The notes: a model not told the origin generated them from the letters alone. A DNA stretch of 54,507 nucleotides from Porphyromonadaceae bacterium UBA7555 (GCA_002478045.1 DLLT01000048.1:1-54507); one strand, 5' to 3'; shown: positions 1-9,730, numbered from the stretch's first letter. A program made the numbers and translations.

Positions 1-2
1 GA

Positions 3-1790
3 GCCAAGTATGATGCCGAAGGCATCGGCGCCATTCTCAATATCGTCACGGACGACGAGACCGTCATCAAGGGCGTCACCGGTCGCGTAGGCGGCAGCTA
101 CGACTTTATGAACAACCGCGCAGACGGCAACCTGTGGCTGTCAACCCAAATCGACAAAGTGACTTTCAGCATCCAAGGTGGCATATCCAATATCCCTGAA
201 AAAATGCAGCGAAACCACTCTGAATACGATTATACATACGAAAACGGAACACGCAGCCTACGCACCGAAGACCAACGCGTCCACGGTCTTGTCGAGTGGT
301 TCGGCGGGGAAGCATCCTGGGAAATCGACTCGCTCAACCTCATTTCCGGAGAATTCAACGGCTATGAATATCACGTCAATGGGAATGGCACAGGGACACA
401 ATCGCTGACCGCTGCCGACGGTAGCCTGCTCAGCAAATACACATCCACGTATGACATCGCCAATTCGTCATACTTTGACATCGATGGCAGTATCAACTAC
501 CAACACCTGACGCGGCGCAAGGGCGAAGCTCTAACTTTCAGCTATATGATTTCGACCACGCGCCAAAAGCAGAAGTCGAATACGCACTACGACGATATAT
601 TAGGCTCAATGTTCGAATACACGGATTTCAACAACGACTTTCGCCTTAATTTCATCGAGCACACCTTTCAGGCCGATTGGACACGTCCCACAGCCAAGAA
701 TCACACACTGGACTTAGGTGCAAAGTACATACTGCGCCGTAACCGCTCGAAGACCAGCAGCGAGTATATCGGATGGCAGGATTTGTACACCGACTTCCGT
801 CATATCACGGACGTCGCCGCCGCATACGCCCAGTATTCGGTAAAATTAAGCAAAATGACTCTGCGTGCCGGCCTGCGATACGAATTCTCCAAGCTCAAAG
901 CCGACTATCCCGATGGTAGCCAGGACGAATTTTCCTCCAGTCTCAACGACTGGGTGCCCAGCGCCGCCGCATCATGGCAGATTAACGATGCCAACTCTCT
1001 GGCTGTCAATTATGCCACACGCATCAGTCGCCCCGGTATATCATATCTCAACCCCGCCAAGAAGTACACCCCGACCTCTCTGTCGGAAGGCAATCCCGAC
1101 CTCGAAAGCGCACACGCACAGAGCGTCAAGCTCACCTATATGCTGATACGCCCGCGCTTCAACTTCAATATATGGTCACAATACGCATTCACCAACAACG
1201 ACATTGCCGGAGTCACCACTCTGGATGGCAACATCCTGCATAGCACATACGAAAACATCGGCAAGATTCGCACATTCCAGTCCGGCGGATTTATGCAATG
1301 GACGCCTATGGACAAAACTTCAATCATGGTTTCCGGAAGCGTTATTTACACTGACATTAGCCAGACAATATTCAAAAACAACGGCTGGGGCGGCAATGTC
1401 TATATGCGTGCCACGCGCAAGTTGCCGTGCAATATCGAAGCCGAGTTGTGGGCCAACTACTATCAGTTCGCACTTTCCGATGCCTTCACCCGCAGCGACA
1501 ATGGTTTTATGAACAATTTCTGGTACGGCCTCAATATCACCGGCAACTATCTAAAAAACAAGGCGCTGACCGTATCGCTGCGCCTCACCAACCCCTTCGG
1601 ACAGCACAACAGCTTCTTCAGAAACGAGGCTGTTCGCGGTGCGTACACCGGCACAAGCGTGACGCGTATGGATGATATGCGTATGCAGATAGGCCTATCA
1701 GTCGGATACCGCTTCGGCAACCTCAACGCTTCGGTCAAGAAAACCGCCGCACGCATCACCAACGACGACCTCCAAGGCCGCAAAAACTAA
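3..1790 (+). CDS. TonB-dependent outer-membrane receptor, OMP_b-brl_3 type (5' partial)
   Basis: The gene enters from the left edge. The open frame runs from base 3 with no stop, and the first visible residues (AKYDAEGIGAILNIVT) are the end of a TonB plug domain. The internal Met at 108 is therefore not the start. The remaining ~560 residues are alternating aromatic and polar strands of a 22-strand-type barrel, ending in a GYRFGNLNASVKKT-like tail typical of the OMP_b-brl_3 branch in Bacteroidales. The family imports a ligand across the outer membrane using TonB energy; the substrate cannot be read here. No SusD partner follows: the next gene is convergent. The signal peptide, regulatory domain and most of the plug lie outside the window. 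Confidence 0.88.
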   Translation, partial: AKYDAEGIGAILNIVTDDETVIKGVTGRVGGSYDFMNNRADGNLWLSTQIDKVTFSIQGGISNIPEKMQRNHSEYDYTYENGTRSLRTEDQRVHGLVEWFGGEASWEIDSLNLISGEFNGYEYHVNGNGTGTQSLTAADGSLLSKYTSTYDIANSSYFDIDGSINYQHLTRRKGEALTFSYMISTTRQKQKSNTHYDDILGSMFEYTDFNNDFRLNFIEHTFQADWTRPTAKNHTLDLGAKYILRRNRSKTSSEYIGWQDLYTDFRHITDVAAAYAQYSVKLSKMTLRAGLRYEFSKLKADYPDGSQDEFSSSLNDWVPSAAASWQINDANSLAVNYATRISRPGISYLNPAKKYTPTSLSEGNPDLESAHAQSVKLTYMLIRPRFNFNIWSQYAFTNNDIAGVTTLDGNILHSTYENIGKIRTFQSGGFMQWTPMDKTSIMVSGSVIYTDISQTIFKNNGWGGNVYMRATRKLPCNIEAELWANYYQFALSDAFTRSDNGFMNNFWYGLNITGNYLKNKALTVSLRLTNPFGQHNSFFRNEAVRGAYTGTSVTRMDDMRMQIGLSVGYRFGNLNASVKKTAARITNDDLQGRKN

Positions 1791-1815
1791 GAGCCCTCGG
1801 AGATTCTGAGAGAAT

Positions 1816-1894
1816 CCGAGAATAATGTGAATTATGGGAGTAATGGTAACTAAGCCATTGCTCCCATAATTCTTATCGCACCTATTATTCTCGG
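1816..1894. terminator. Nested inverted repeat between convergent genes, bidirectional terminator
   Basis: Two nested stems lie between the receptor stop and the mutS2 stop. The outer arms are 1816-1826 (CCGAGAATAAT) and 1884-1894. The inner 17-bp arms are 1830-1846 and 1855-1871 with one G-T wobble and an 8-nt loop. A small GATTCT/AGAATC hairpin (1802-1816) precedes them. The position between converging genes and the symmetry fit a two-way terminator. Confidence 0.75.
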
Positions 1895-1899
1895 TCAGG

Positions 1900-4443
1900 C
1901 TACCCGAGGTTGACGACCGTAATGCCGGCACCGCCGAAGCGGACATCCTCGTCGGCATACGACGCTACCGCCGGTACTGAATCAAGATACTGCCGTATGG
2001 CGGTGCGCAGTGCCCCTGTACCCGTGCCGTGCAGGATGCGCACTCGTCCGGCACTGAACTGCACGGCGTCATCTATAAAGTGCATTACGGCCTGTAACGC
2101 CTCATCGGCACGAAAGCCGCGCAAGTCTATCTCCGGGTTGAAGGACAATTGACGACGGCGTATATCCTCGCCCGTGGACACGGATACAAAGGACGCGGCC
2201 TGCGATGCCCCACCCTTGTCGGGACGGCGCATAGTGGGCGTCAGACGCGACACGGGGACATCCATTTTGAGCGCGCCGAAGGCCACCATAGCCTTCTTAC
2301 CCTCGAGCGAAATGACGCGTCCCGGCTGTCCCTGATTGTCAAGCAATACATATACGCCGGGCTCTATAGTGCGTATAGGCTCTACCTTGGACGGCACTGC
2401 GGCATTGGGTGCGGATGCTTTGGTCTTCTTGGACGCTTTGGGGGTATGCTCGGGCTGTTCGGCAACCTTGTCTTCGAGGGCGCGGCGTTGTTGACGCAGG
2501 CGCTCGCGTGCCTGTTGTGTGCGGTCGCGCTCGGCTTGAGCTTCGCGTATGTCGCGTATGGTGCGCTCGACGGCTGCATTACTCTCACTGACGATGCGCA
2601 ATCCCTCCTGCCTCGCCTCGTCCAAAATGGCACGACTGCGACTGTCCAGATCCTGCTGCTTGGATTCGTAGCGATCGATAACCTCCTCAAGATGTTTATG
2701 ACGGCGACGAATATCTTCGCGTTTATTGGCCCAGTAGCGCTTGTCGCGTGCTATGTCCAGCAGGTACTTGTCCAAGTTGACATAATCGCTGCCCACGATG
2801 GCGCAGGCATCATCAATCACATCGGAGGGCAACCCGGTCTTGCGAGCAATCTCTATGGCAAAAGAGCTGCCCGGATGACCTATATCGAGGCGGAATAGCG
2901 GCTGCATACGCTGGCGGTCATAGAGCATTGACCCGTTAATCAATCCGGGGACTTCGGAGGCCAATGTCTTGAGATTTTGATAGTGAGTGGTGACCACGCC
3001 CCACATTCCGGCGGCATTGAAGCGTGTCAGCAGTGCTTGGGCTATGGCTCCGCCTATCTGCGGCTCTGTGCCCGAGCCGAATTCATCTATCAGGAAGAGG
3101 TCGGCACCACCGGCATGGTCCAGCATATATTTCATCGCCAGCAGGTGCGAGCTGTATGTACTCAGGTCGTCATCCATGGACTGGTCGTCACCGATGTCCA
3201 CCATCAGGCGTTTCATCACGCCCATATCCGAATCGGCGGACACCGTCGGCAACATTCCGCATTGCAGCATATATTGCTCGACAGCCACTGTCTTCAGCGC
3301 TATGGACTTGCCGCCGGCATTAGGACCGGAAATGACGAGTATACGACCTTTCTCCCTGTCAAGAGTGATATCCAGCGGGACAATGGCGCGTCCGTGGCGG
3401 CGCAACGCGGCCTCGAGTGCCGGATGACGCGCTTGCTGCAGATTCAAGCACGGGCGATTGGAAAGCCTCGGCATGGCGGCTTCAGTGTCTATGGCTACAC
3501 GCGCCTTGGCTGCAATGAAATCAAGAAGGCCGAGACGGTCATTAAGATCCAGAAGCGCGTCAAGATGCGGACGAATGCTATCGGCGGCAGCCACAAGCAG
3601 GCGCACGACTTCGCGACGTTCCTCAAGTTGGAGCTGTCGCCCGCGATTGCCTAACTCAACAACGGCGGCCGGTTCGATATAGACGGTCTTACCGGTGGCG
3701 CTCTCGTCATGCACTATGCCCTGAACCATACGTTTGTTCATAGGCGCGACAGGCAGCACGAGGCGTCCGTCGCGCATGGCCGGAGCCGTATCGGGTTGAA
3801 TCCAGCCCTGCGCCACAGCCTCGGTCATTACGCGGCGCATGGCCGAAGCTATACGTCGCTGTATGGTGGACATCTCGCGCCGTATATCGGCAAGAGCGGC
3901 GGAGGCATTGTTGCGTACCTGCCCGAGGTCGTCCACGAGCGAGGATATGACGCGCTGTACTTCGGGCGCGGTATCCATGCCCTCGGCGATTTCGCGCAAA
4001 TTCGGATAGACAGCCTCTCCGCTGTTGTCAATCCTGTCAAGCCACGAGCGAACACGCGTGGCCTGACGCAAAGCCTTGAGCAAGGCCAATAGCTCGGATG
4101 CCTCGACAAAAGTTCCGGGCACGGAGATGCTTTTAAGCGGTCGTTGCAAGTCCTCGACAGTACCCAAGTCGAGGACATCATCACCGGTGAGGGCACGCAT
4201 CATCTCGGACACACGAGCCAAACGACAGCGCACTTCGGCGGCATCCGCGCTCCATTGCATAGCCTCAGTCACCAGTGTACGTGCCTGCGGCGAGCTGCAT
4301 CGTCCGACGACCATAGCGCGTATGGCGTCAAAACCTATTTTACGCTCTATCCCTTGGCGCGGGAACACCAGCGGCGAGACCTTGAGGTCTGCTTCTGTCG
4401 TATCCCGTTGTGTCGTATTGTCCGTATTGTTGTATTGTGTCAT
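1900..4443 (-). CDS. mutS2: Endonuclease MutS2 with C-terminal Smr domain
   Basis: This is an 847-residue MutS2, a usual length for the family. It has an N-terminal MutS-like core and an ATPase with Walker A motif GPNAGGKS near residue 373. A DLIDEFGSGT-type Walker B follows, then a long charged helical segment (about 510-660). The Smr domain at about 768-847 carries DLRG and LHGTGTGALR. Members act on branched DNA to suppress recombination, and in some bacteria act on collided ribosomes; which role applies here cannot be told. It lacks the mismatch-recognition domain of MutS1. The gene stands alone, convergent with the receptor gene and downstream of the glycoside hydrolase with a hairpin between. 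Confidence 0.95.
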   Translation of the reverse strand: MTQYNNTDNTTQRDTTEADLKVSPLVFPRQGIERKIGFDAIRAMVVGRCSSPQARTLVTEAMQWSADAAEVRCRLARVSEMMRALTGDDVLDLGTVEDLQRPLKSISVPGTFVEASELLALLKALRQATRVRSWLDRIDNSGEAVYPNLREIAEGMDTAPEVQRVISSLVDDLGQVRNNASAALADIRREMSTIQRRIASAMRRVMTEAVAQGWIQPDTAPAMRDGRLVLPVAPMNKRMVQGIVHDESATGKTVYIEPAAVVELGNRGRQLQLEERREVVRLLVAAADSIRPHLDALLDLNDRLGLLDFIAAKARVAIDTEAAMPRLSNRPCLNLQQARHPALEAALRRHGRAIVPLDITLDREKGRILVISGPNAGGKSIALKTVAVEQYMLQCGMLPTVSADSDMGVMKRLMVDIGDDQSMDDDLSTYSSHLLAMKYMLDHAGGADLFLIDEFGSGTEPQIGGAIAQALLTRFNAAGMWGVVTTHYQNLKTLASEVPGLINGSMLYDRQRMQPLFRLDIGHPGSSFAIEIARKTGLPSDVIDDACAIVGSDYVNLDKYLLDIARDKRYWANKREDIRRRHKHLEEVIDRYESKQQDLDSRSRAILDEARQEGLRIVSESNAAVERTIRDIREAQAERDRTQQARERLRQQRRALEDKVAEQPEHTPKASKKTKASAPNAAVPSKVEPIRTIEPGVYVLLDNQGQPGRVISLEGKKAMVAFGALKMDVPVSRLTPTMRRPDKGGASQAASFVSVSTGEDIRRRQLSFNPEIDLRGFRADEALQAVMHFIDDAVQFSAGRVRILHGTGTGALRTAIRQYLDSVPAVASYADEDVRFGGAGITVVNLG

Positions 4444-4520
4444 CGTTTGTCTAAGCAGTATATATTTTTATCAAACAAGCAAAAATCATACCATCCGTCC
4501 ATCGTAGTCCGCAAGACGCA

Positions 4521-4556
4521 TACGAGGCCGACCCCCTGCCGGGTGTCGGCCTCGTA
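4521..4556. terminator. GC-rich hairpin, probable terminator after the glycoside hydrolase gene
   Basis: The arms TACGAGGCCGAC... (4521-4535) and its complement (4541-4556) form a long stem with one mismatch and a short CTGCC loop. It lies 24 nt downstream of the stop of the minus-strand hydrolase and upstream of mutS2. The only T-rich flank (AATTTT) is on the plus side, so as a terminator for the minus-strand gene it lacks a U-run. Confidence 0.6.
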
Positions 4557-4579
4557 ATTTTGGTTATGCACTCTCGGCG

Positions 4580-7500
4580 TCAACGTGTCACCTTGGTGAC
4601 CGTGTTGCCTTGTCGGCGTATGTATATGCCGGGGGCAAGCGGCTGATGTACGCGGATGCCTTGTAGGTTGTAGTATTCCGTACTCTCATCATTGGCATCA
4701 TCATTATCTGTAGATATATCCTCCACTCCCGTGACAATGCGGCGAGTCATCGAATAGGCCGCAATACCATTGCCACTACTATATACATATATCGTGGTGT
4801 TGTCTGCCGAAGCGGTATTACTGAGTGTGTGCACGCCGTCCTCATAGGAATCACGCTGGAGTACACATACCGGCATCGAAAAATCGCCCGAGCTATGAGC
4901 GGTAGTTCCCATTCCGGAGTTCGGCACTACCCAATGCTGCGACAAACTGCCCGAGGAGGTAAAGTCTATACCGGAGCAAATAGTCCACTTGGAGCCTTGG
5001 TCGCTACTGTGCGTTGCCACAACTGCATACGATATCCCGTCATGATTGAATATTGTAAAGCCGCCGCAAACATTTGCCGCACCGCTGTTGCTTAGGGTAG
5101 CCTTAGCAGTACTGTTACCCCAATCATAGAGAGTGGGTACACACGCCGTACCATCTACATAGAAGCGATTGGGCCCGTTGACAAACTTTACACGTCCTGC
5201 CGCGCCAATATTGCCGATGGTCATTGTTTGCTTAGATACCGAACCATTGGTGACTTTCCATCGCGTGGCCGTAGTGCCGTTAGCAGTGAGTACATAGTAT
5301 GTTCCGCTGTTCGAGACAGTTCCGTATACGTCAATATGGTCGACACGTACTGCTGACTTTTGGCTGAAGAGTGTGGTGACACGCGAATTTGCAAGATTTA
5401 CAACGCCTATGGTAAGTGTACCATTGGCCAAAGGCATATTATGTACAAGCACCTGCTTGCCGCCGTCTATGAGAACATCATTTGTCGGCACAAAAGAAGT
5501 GACGTACGAACCATCAAAAGTAAGGTTTAGGGTGGCCAATTGCTGCCCGGTGGCGGCATCAAAACGAATCAGTGATGATGAAGCCGAAGAACTCTGTGCA
5601 CTACGTGCCGATACATATACGACATCTTTGCCTCCTTGGTCACCATTCTTATCGGCACGTGCCACCATACCGCGACTCAGCGTTTCGCTCAGGCCGGGGT
5701 TGTTGTTGGAGGCATTGCGTATCCACAGGTTGGTGAGTGTCATTTGGGTGGTATTGTTGCCGTTATATGGTGTCACAGTGGGATACTCAACCATTTCGCG
5801 GCGCGGGCTGTAGTTGCCGTAATCGGGATTGACACCATTGCCCATAATCAGCTTGCGTACATCACTGACAGCATCTTTAAGCCCGGCAGTGCTGACACGA
5901 ACGCGCCAGTAGAATGTGCCGTTCTCGCCGAGCACTTCGGCCGGTACGGTGTATTGCAAGCACGGATATTCCTTGTACCATCCTGTGCTTCCGCTAAATA
6001 CGATATTGGAGAAGTTGAGGTCGGTGGCAATCTCGAGAACTGCTTTATCGTCATTATTGTCGCTGCATACAAAGACAATGTCGTCATAGAGCGTTGCACC
6101 GTCTTCAGGCCAATCGAGGCGCGGTTTGACACACGAAGGCTCTTCTTTGGTGATAAAGGTGCGCACGGCCGAGATGCCGTCCTTGTAGTATCCGTTGCGG
6201 TGGTTGATGACTCGCCAGTAGTATGGTGTCGAGTAATTCAAACCGCTTGTATTTACAGTATATGACTTGGCATCGGTATTATACTCCTTGGTTCCGGTAC
6301 CGAAATCGGTATTGCCGCAAATCTGCAAAGTATAACTATCGGTGGCCATATCGTCCGTCCATACAAAGGTGACGTTGTCTGTCGTGGCTTGCTCGCCGAT
6401 GGCCGGACTTAGAAGCGTCACAGGAGTCAGTTGTTCCGGTCCTGGGTTGTATATCGTACGGATCTCGCTGTACCCGTCAAGATAACCTTTCTTGCGGCTG
6501 ATGACACGCCAGTAGTAGTTGACATTCGGATTAAGCGCCGTCATATCGATAGTATGCGATGTGGCGGTGGTTGTGTATTTGGTGACATTGCTACCGAAGT
6601 TCTTGTCGGTAGAGATCTGGAATTCATAGGAGTTGACACCCATCGGGTCATTCCAGATGTAAGTCTGCGAAGTAGCGGCACGCGCTCCGTTAGCCGGAGA
6701 TGTCAGTGTCACGGCGGTCAATGTCTCGGGGGCGGGAATGTAGAACGACCGCACCTCCGATGTACCGTCAATATACGCATCTTTATGGCTGATGACGCGC
6801 CAGTAGTATGTCGAAGATGTGGACAGCGTCGTCAGGTCTACATAGCAGGACGTTGTCTTGACGTTGTACGTGGACACGCCGCTTGCAAAAGTCTTGTCCT
6901 TGCTTATTTGCAGGTCGAAGCTATTGGCCGAAGCGGGGTCGTTCCATTTGAATGTGTAGCCGATAGACACCTTCGCGCCGGCGGCGGGTGCTGTCAGCGT
7001 GGCGGCCTTAACCGTCTCGGACGGCGGCATATTGGAGGTCGCGCCCATAGCCCATTCGTTGCCGTAACGGTCGAGGGCGGCAACACCGTGCCAGTAGCCC
7101 GAAGTTTTGCCCGACGGGATAGTTGCGCTATTGGAGTAAGTAATATCCACGATATACTCGGCACGCAATCCATTATGGTCGGTGGAAGCAGCCTGTACTG
7201 CATTTGTTCCCAGAGGCACAGCGTATACTATATAACGGCTGTTGCTCTTGGCCGTCCACGAAAGAGTGGTTCCGCTGAGTTTGACATTGGTCACTTTACC
7301 CAAGTCGGGGGCGTTGTACCATGTCATAGCCGGCACCGATGCCGGATACTGGTAAACTTTCTGTTTGACATAGCTATCAAGGCCGGAGCAAGTAGGACCG
7401 AACATCGAACGGCTGCTATAGAACATCTCGCCGGGAGCATTGTCTCGCGTAGTAGCGCGTGTCTGATTTACTTGGCGTATAATTTCGTCATAGCTGGTGG

Positions 7501-8671
7501 AATTGTTGGCTTTCTCAATGAAAGTGATAGATAAAGCTCCAAAGATGTGGCGTCCGAATTTCTTAGCGGCAATGCTATACCAGTCTATCATCGGGCCGTA
7601 TGCATTGGTACTATGCGAATTGGTCCAATAGAGCTGCGGCGCAAGGTAGTCCACATGCTTGCTGCGTATCCACGCTATCGGGTCGGCATATATTGTTCCG
7701 TATTGCCAGTCGCTGGCCTTGCAGACCAAACCTTCATAAGTGTGACCGTACAACGCAGGCAGACCGTCAGATTCTTTCACACCATTGTAGGCAGCACCTG
7801 CCGGGGCAATACCGAAACGCACGTAAGGTTTGATGTCGTGAATGATGTTATACGACATCTCCATCAACTTATTGACATTGTCGCGACGCCAGTCGCCGAT
7901 GCTCATTGTTCCACCACTGTTCTTATACGACTGGTAGTCGCTCCAGTCATCAGCGCTCGAGTCTTCGGCAATACCATCCGGATAGAAGTAGTCGTCAAAC
8001 ACGATGCCGTCGATGTCGTACGCGCCGGTCAGTACGGCACATACGGCCTTCAGTCGTGCCTGTGTCTTGCCGCTGGCGGGATTGAAAACGAATTTGGTAT
8101 TGGCGACATATTTTTTACCATTACTATCGGTGGCGTACTGATATGCCGTAATCATCCAGTCCTTTATCGATGCATCCAAACTCGTTGAGTAAGGATTATA
8201 TCCTTTGGATTGCGCACCCGAGGGTGTACACCAGCGCAGAGGGTTGACCCACGCATGCACCTCGATGCCGCGCTTATGGCCTTCTTCAATCCATGTCTGC
8301 AGCAGGTCTAACGAACAGGGCGTACCGCGAGTACCCGAAGCATATTGGCTTACAGGCTCGTATACAACATACTTTGTACCATTATGTGTATACGAATTGG
8401 TGTTGTACAGGCGGTCTGCCATCGGGCGTACATGAACGCAGACAGCATTGAGGCCGGCGGACTTGACCTTATTTAACATATTGATAATCTCGTTTTTCAG
8501 AGCAGTAGTATTACCTCGATTACCGGATATCGGCCATCCTCCATTGATGGGGGTGAACCAAGCGGCGCGGAATTCCTGCTTGGGATTAGTGTCGGCGGTG
8601 GCATCGATACTCCCGATGGCCGACAATGCTGCGGCCATCACCATGGCCATTAGCTTTTTCATCAGATTCAT
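4580..8671 (-). CDS. Large secreted GH10-like (GHL10/DUF187) glycoside hydrolase with repeated FN3-like domains
   Basis: The 1363-residue protein starts with a signal peptide (about 1-27). The catalytic-type domain at about 30-440 resembles the YngK/DUF187 'glycosylhydrolase-like 10' family: an FRAAWF start, AVCVHVRP, HAWVNPLRW and DGIVFDDYFYP. Next come an FN3-like domain (about 455-545) and three ~97-residue repeats starting near 553, 650 and 747. Each repeat has LxxPAxGA, a W(N/T)D strand and a YYWRVIxHxxGYxDGxSxxR strand. A fourth Ig-like domain (about 847-945) and a propeller-like region (about 950-1310) follow. The end (YYNLQGIRV...GIYIRRQGNT) looks like a Bacteroidota C-terminal sorting tail. 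Family members cleave glycans, possibly peptidoglycan-related; the substrate is unknown. A good promoter lies ~105 nt upstream. Confidence 0.82.
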   Translation of the reverse strand: MNLMKKLMAMVMAAALSAIGSIDATADTNPKQEFRAAWFTPINGGWPISGNRGNTTALKNEIINMLNKVKSAGLNAVCVHVRPMADRLYNTNSYTHNGTKYVVYEPVSQYASGTRGTPCSLDLLQTWIEEGHKRGIEVHAWVNPLRWCTPSGAQSKGYNPYSTSLDASIKDWMITAYQYATDSNGKKYVANTKFVFNPASGKTQARLKAVCAVLTGAYDIDGIVFDDYFYPDGIAEDSSADDWSDYQSYKNSGGTMSIGDWRRDNVNKLMEMSYNIIHDIKPYVRFGIAPAGAAYNGVKESDGLPALYGHTYEGLVCKASDWQYGTIYADPIAWIRSKHVDYLAPQLYWTNSHSTNAYGPMIDWYSIAAKKFGRHIFGALSITFIEKANNSTSYDEIIRQVNQTRATTRDNAPGEMFYSSRSMFGPTCSGLDSYVKQKVYQYPASVPAMTWYNAPDLGKVTNVKLSGTTLSWTAKSNSRYIVYAVPLGTNAVQAASTDHNGLRAEYIVDITYSNSATIPSGKTSGYWHGVAALDRYGNEWAMGATSNMPPSETVKAATLTAPAAGAKVSIGYTFKWNDPASANSFDLQISKDKTFASGVSTYNVKTTSCYVDLTTLSTSSTYYWRVISHKDAYIDGTSEVRSFYIPAPETLTAVTLTSPANGARAATSQTYIWNDPMGVNSYEFQISTDKNFGSNVTKYTTTATSHTIDMTALNPNVNYYWRVISRKKGYLDGYSEIRTIYNPGPEQLTPVTLLSPAIGEQATTDNVTFVWTDDMATDSYTLQICGNTDFGTGTKEYNTDAKSYTVNTSGLNYSTPYYWRVINHRNGYYKDGISAVRTFITKEEPSCVKPRLDWPEDGATLYDDIVFVCSDNNDDKAVLEIATDLNFSNIVFSGSTGWYKEYPCLQYTVPAEVLGENGTFYWRVRVSTAGLKDAVSDVRKLIMGNGVNPDYGNYSPRREMVEYPTVTPYNGNNTTQMTLTNLWIRNASNNNPGLSETLSRGMVARADKNGDQGGKDVVYVSARSAQSSSASSSLIRFDAATGQQLATLNLTFDGSYVTSFVPTNDVLIDGGKQVLVHNMPLANGTLTIGVVNLANSRVTTLFSQKSAVRVDHIDVYGTVSNSGTYYVLTANGTTATRWKVTNGSVSKQTMTIGNIGAAGRVKFVNGPNRFYVDGTACVPTLYDWGNSTAKATLSNSGAANVCGGFTIFNHDGISYAVVATHSSDQGSKWTICSGIDFTSSGSLSQHWVVPNSGMGTTAHSSGDFSMPVCVLQRDSYEDGVHTLSNTASADNTTIYVYSSGNGIAAYSMTRRIVTGVEDISTDNDDANDESTEYYNLQGIRVHQPLAPGIYIRRQGNTVTKVTR
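6130..7020 (-). repeat. Three tandem ~290-bp repeats encoding FN3-like domains
   Basis: Inside the glycoside hydrolase gene, three ~97-codon units follow one another. They are visible as recurring 'atgac[gat]cgccagtagta' segments near 6209, 6497 and 6791 on the plus strand and as LTSPANGA / YYWRVI motifs in the protein. They have diverged, so this is an old domain duplication. Confidence 0.8.
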
Positions 8672-9003
8672 TGCGGTGTAGTTTTTTAGAATTGCAAGGT
8701 TAGTTGTTGTTTAGGCACCCGGGCCGGAGAGAAAGCCTAAGGCATAGAGAGAAAAAAACATATATTATATCAACCGCAAATTTATGTATTTTTAGCCAAA
8801 TTCACAAAAATGAGGTTAAATATTCTAAGGAATTTGCATATTTTAAGATGAAAATAAGCAAATGTGGCGTCATCATACGCTCCGACCCACTCGAAACGGG
8901 CAATAGTTCTTAGAGGCAGAGCGTTCATACAACCCTAAGAGTAAGAGCATTGTATACTCAAGGGCCTTTGAATAAAGTACCACAATCTTAAAGTATTATT
9001 ACA
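8672..9003. other. 332-bp intergenic region without a recognisable gene
   Basis: This lies between the thiF stop and the glycoside hydrolase start. The right part is AT-rich and holds the hydrolase promoter (8777-8808). The 5' leader contains TTAGGC...GCCTAA arms (about 8713-8743). Between 8860 and 8990 there are weak pairings (ATACAA/TTGTAT arms; a TCAAGGGCCTTTGA near-palindrome) that could end the thi transcript. I saw no convincing RNA gene or small ORF. Confidence 0.6.
8777..8808 (-). promoter_or_regulatory. Bacteroidota promoter for the glycoside hydrolase gene
   Basis: Read on the minus strand: TTTG (8808-8805), a 20-nt spacer, then TAAATTTG (8784-8777). This matches the TTTG-N19/20-TANNTTTG consensus of the primary sigma factor in this phylum. 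The predicted transcript starts near 8770, giving a leader of about 100 nt. Confidence 0.7.
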
Positions 9004-9729
9004 TTAAAGAGCCAAACGGCGGCAAGTAAATGTGGCCAAGTCGAGATCGAGGATAAGCGCAGCCGGACAGCTCCCCCTGTCCTGGAGCAGCAGTATGTCC
9101 AGGGCGCGTGCACTCTGTAGGGCGGCCACGGTAGCCGGCGCCGGCGGGAATATGCCACGAGGTGCTCGTCCGCGGCTTCCATCTCCGAAGATATCGCGAT
9201 ACGAGACCGAAGCGACTCCTGCGGCATGGCTGAAGGCCATCACCTGGGCTTGTCGGCCGGCCACACCTCCCAAGATGCATGGTATGGAGGCGTCACGCGT
9301 TGCATCGGCCACCATAGTCATCGTAGCGCCGTTGTCGGTACAATCGACCACGACATCACAGCCTTGCACAAAGTCAGCCACGTTATCCGTGCCGAGACGC
9401 TCGAAACGCGTGTCCAATATCACTGACGGATTCAGTGCCCTCAGTCGCTCCGACAAGGCTTCGACCTTGGGACGCCCCACATCACCGGTGGTATAGGCAG
9501 TCTGTCGCGGCAGGTTGGAGAGCTCTACGCGGTCGAAGTCGATGATACGCAAGTGCCCTACCCCGGCTGCGGTAAGTGCCACAGATACAGCGCCGCCAAG
9601 CGCTCCGGCGCCTACAACAGCGACCGTAGCGGCGGCCAAGCGTTTAATACCATCACGGCCTATATCATCCATGTCTATGGTGCGCGAATGGCGCTCATTC
9701 ATATTGTCTGTAATATCTATATTAGTCAT
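9004..9729 (-). CDS. thiF: ThiF-type adenylyltransferase for the sulfur carrier ThiS
   Basis: A 241-residue member of the HesA/MoeB/ThiF E1-like superfamily. It has the nucleotide loop GAGALGG (40-46), the acidic strand end DFDRVELSNLPRQ, GRPK with Lys 88, and DCTDN (129-133). It should adenylate the C-terminal glycine of ThiS to prepare sulfur loading for thiazole synthesis. It is the last gene of the thi operon, after thiH. Unlike E. coli ThiF it has none of the two CxxC zinc pairs; the region after residue 175 has only scattered cysteines (221, 236). The chain is close to E. coli length, so this is loss of the zinc site rather than simple truncation. Confidence 0.88.
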   Translation of the reverse strand: MTNIDITDNMNERHSRTIDMDDIGRDGIKRLAAATVAVVGAGALGGAVSVALTAAGVGHLRIIDFDRVELSNLPRQTAYTTGDVGRPKVEALSERLRALNPSVILDTRFERLGTDNVADFVQGCDVVVDCTDNGATMTMVADATRDASIPCILGGVAGRQAQVMAFSHAAGVASVSYRDIFGDGSRGRAPRGIFPPAPATVAALQSARALDILLLQDRGSCPAALILDLDLATFTCRRLAL

Positions 9730-9730
9730 A

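Noticed and set aside
2149..3682. Long open frames antisense to mutS2
   Set aside because: Codon pattern, lack of any family motif and complete overlap with a strong MutS2 show them to be shadows. The same holds for antisense frames over the hydrolase, thiC, bamA, the patatin gene and dnaB.
8870..8930. tRNA-like T-arm (GCCCG-TTTCGAG-TGGGT on the minus strand) in the 332-bp gap
   Set aside because: The loop has an extra U before UCGA, two of the five stem pairs are G-U, and no acceptor, D or anticodon arm can be built around it.
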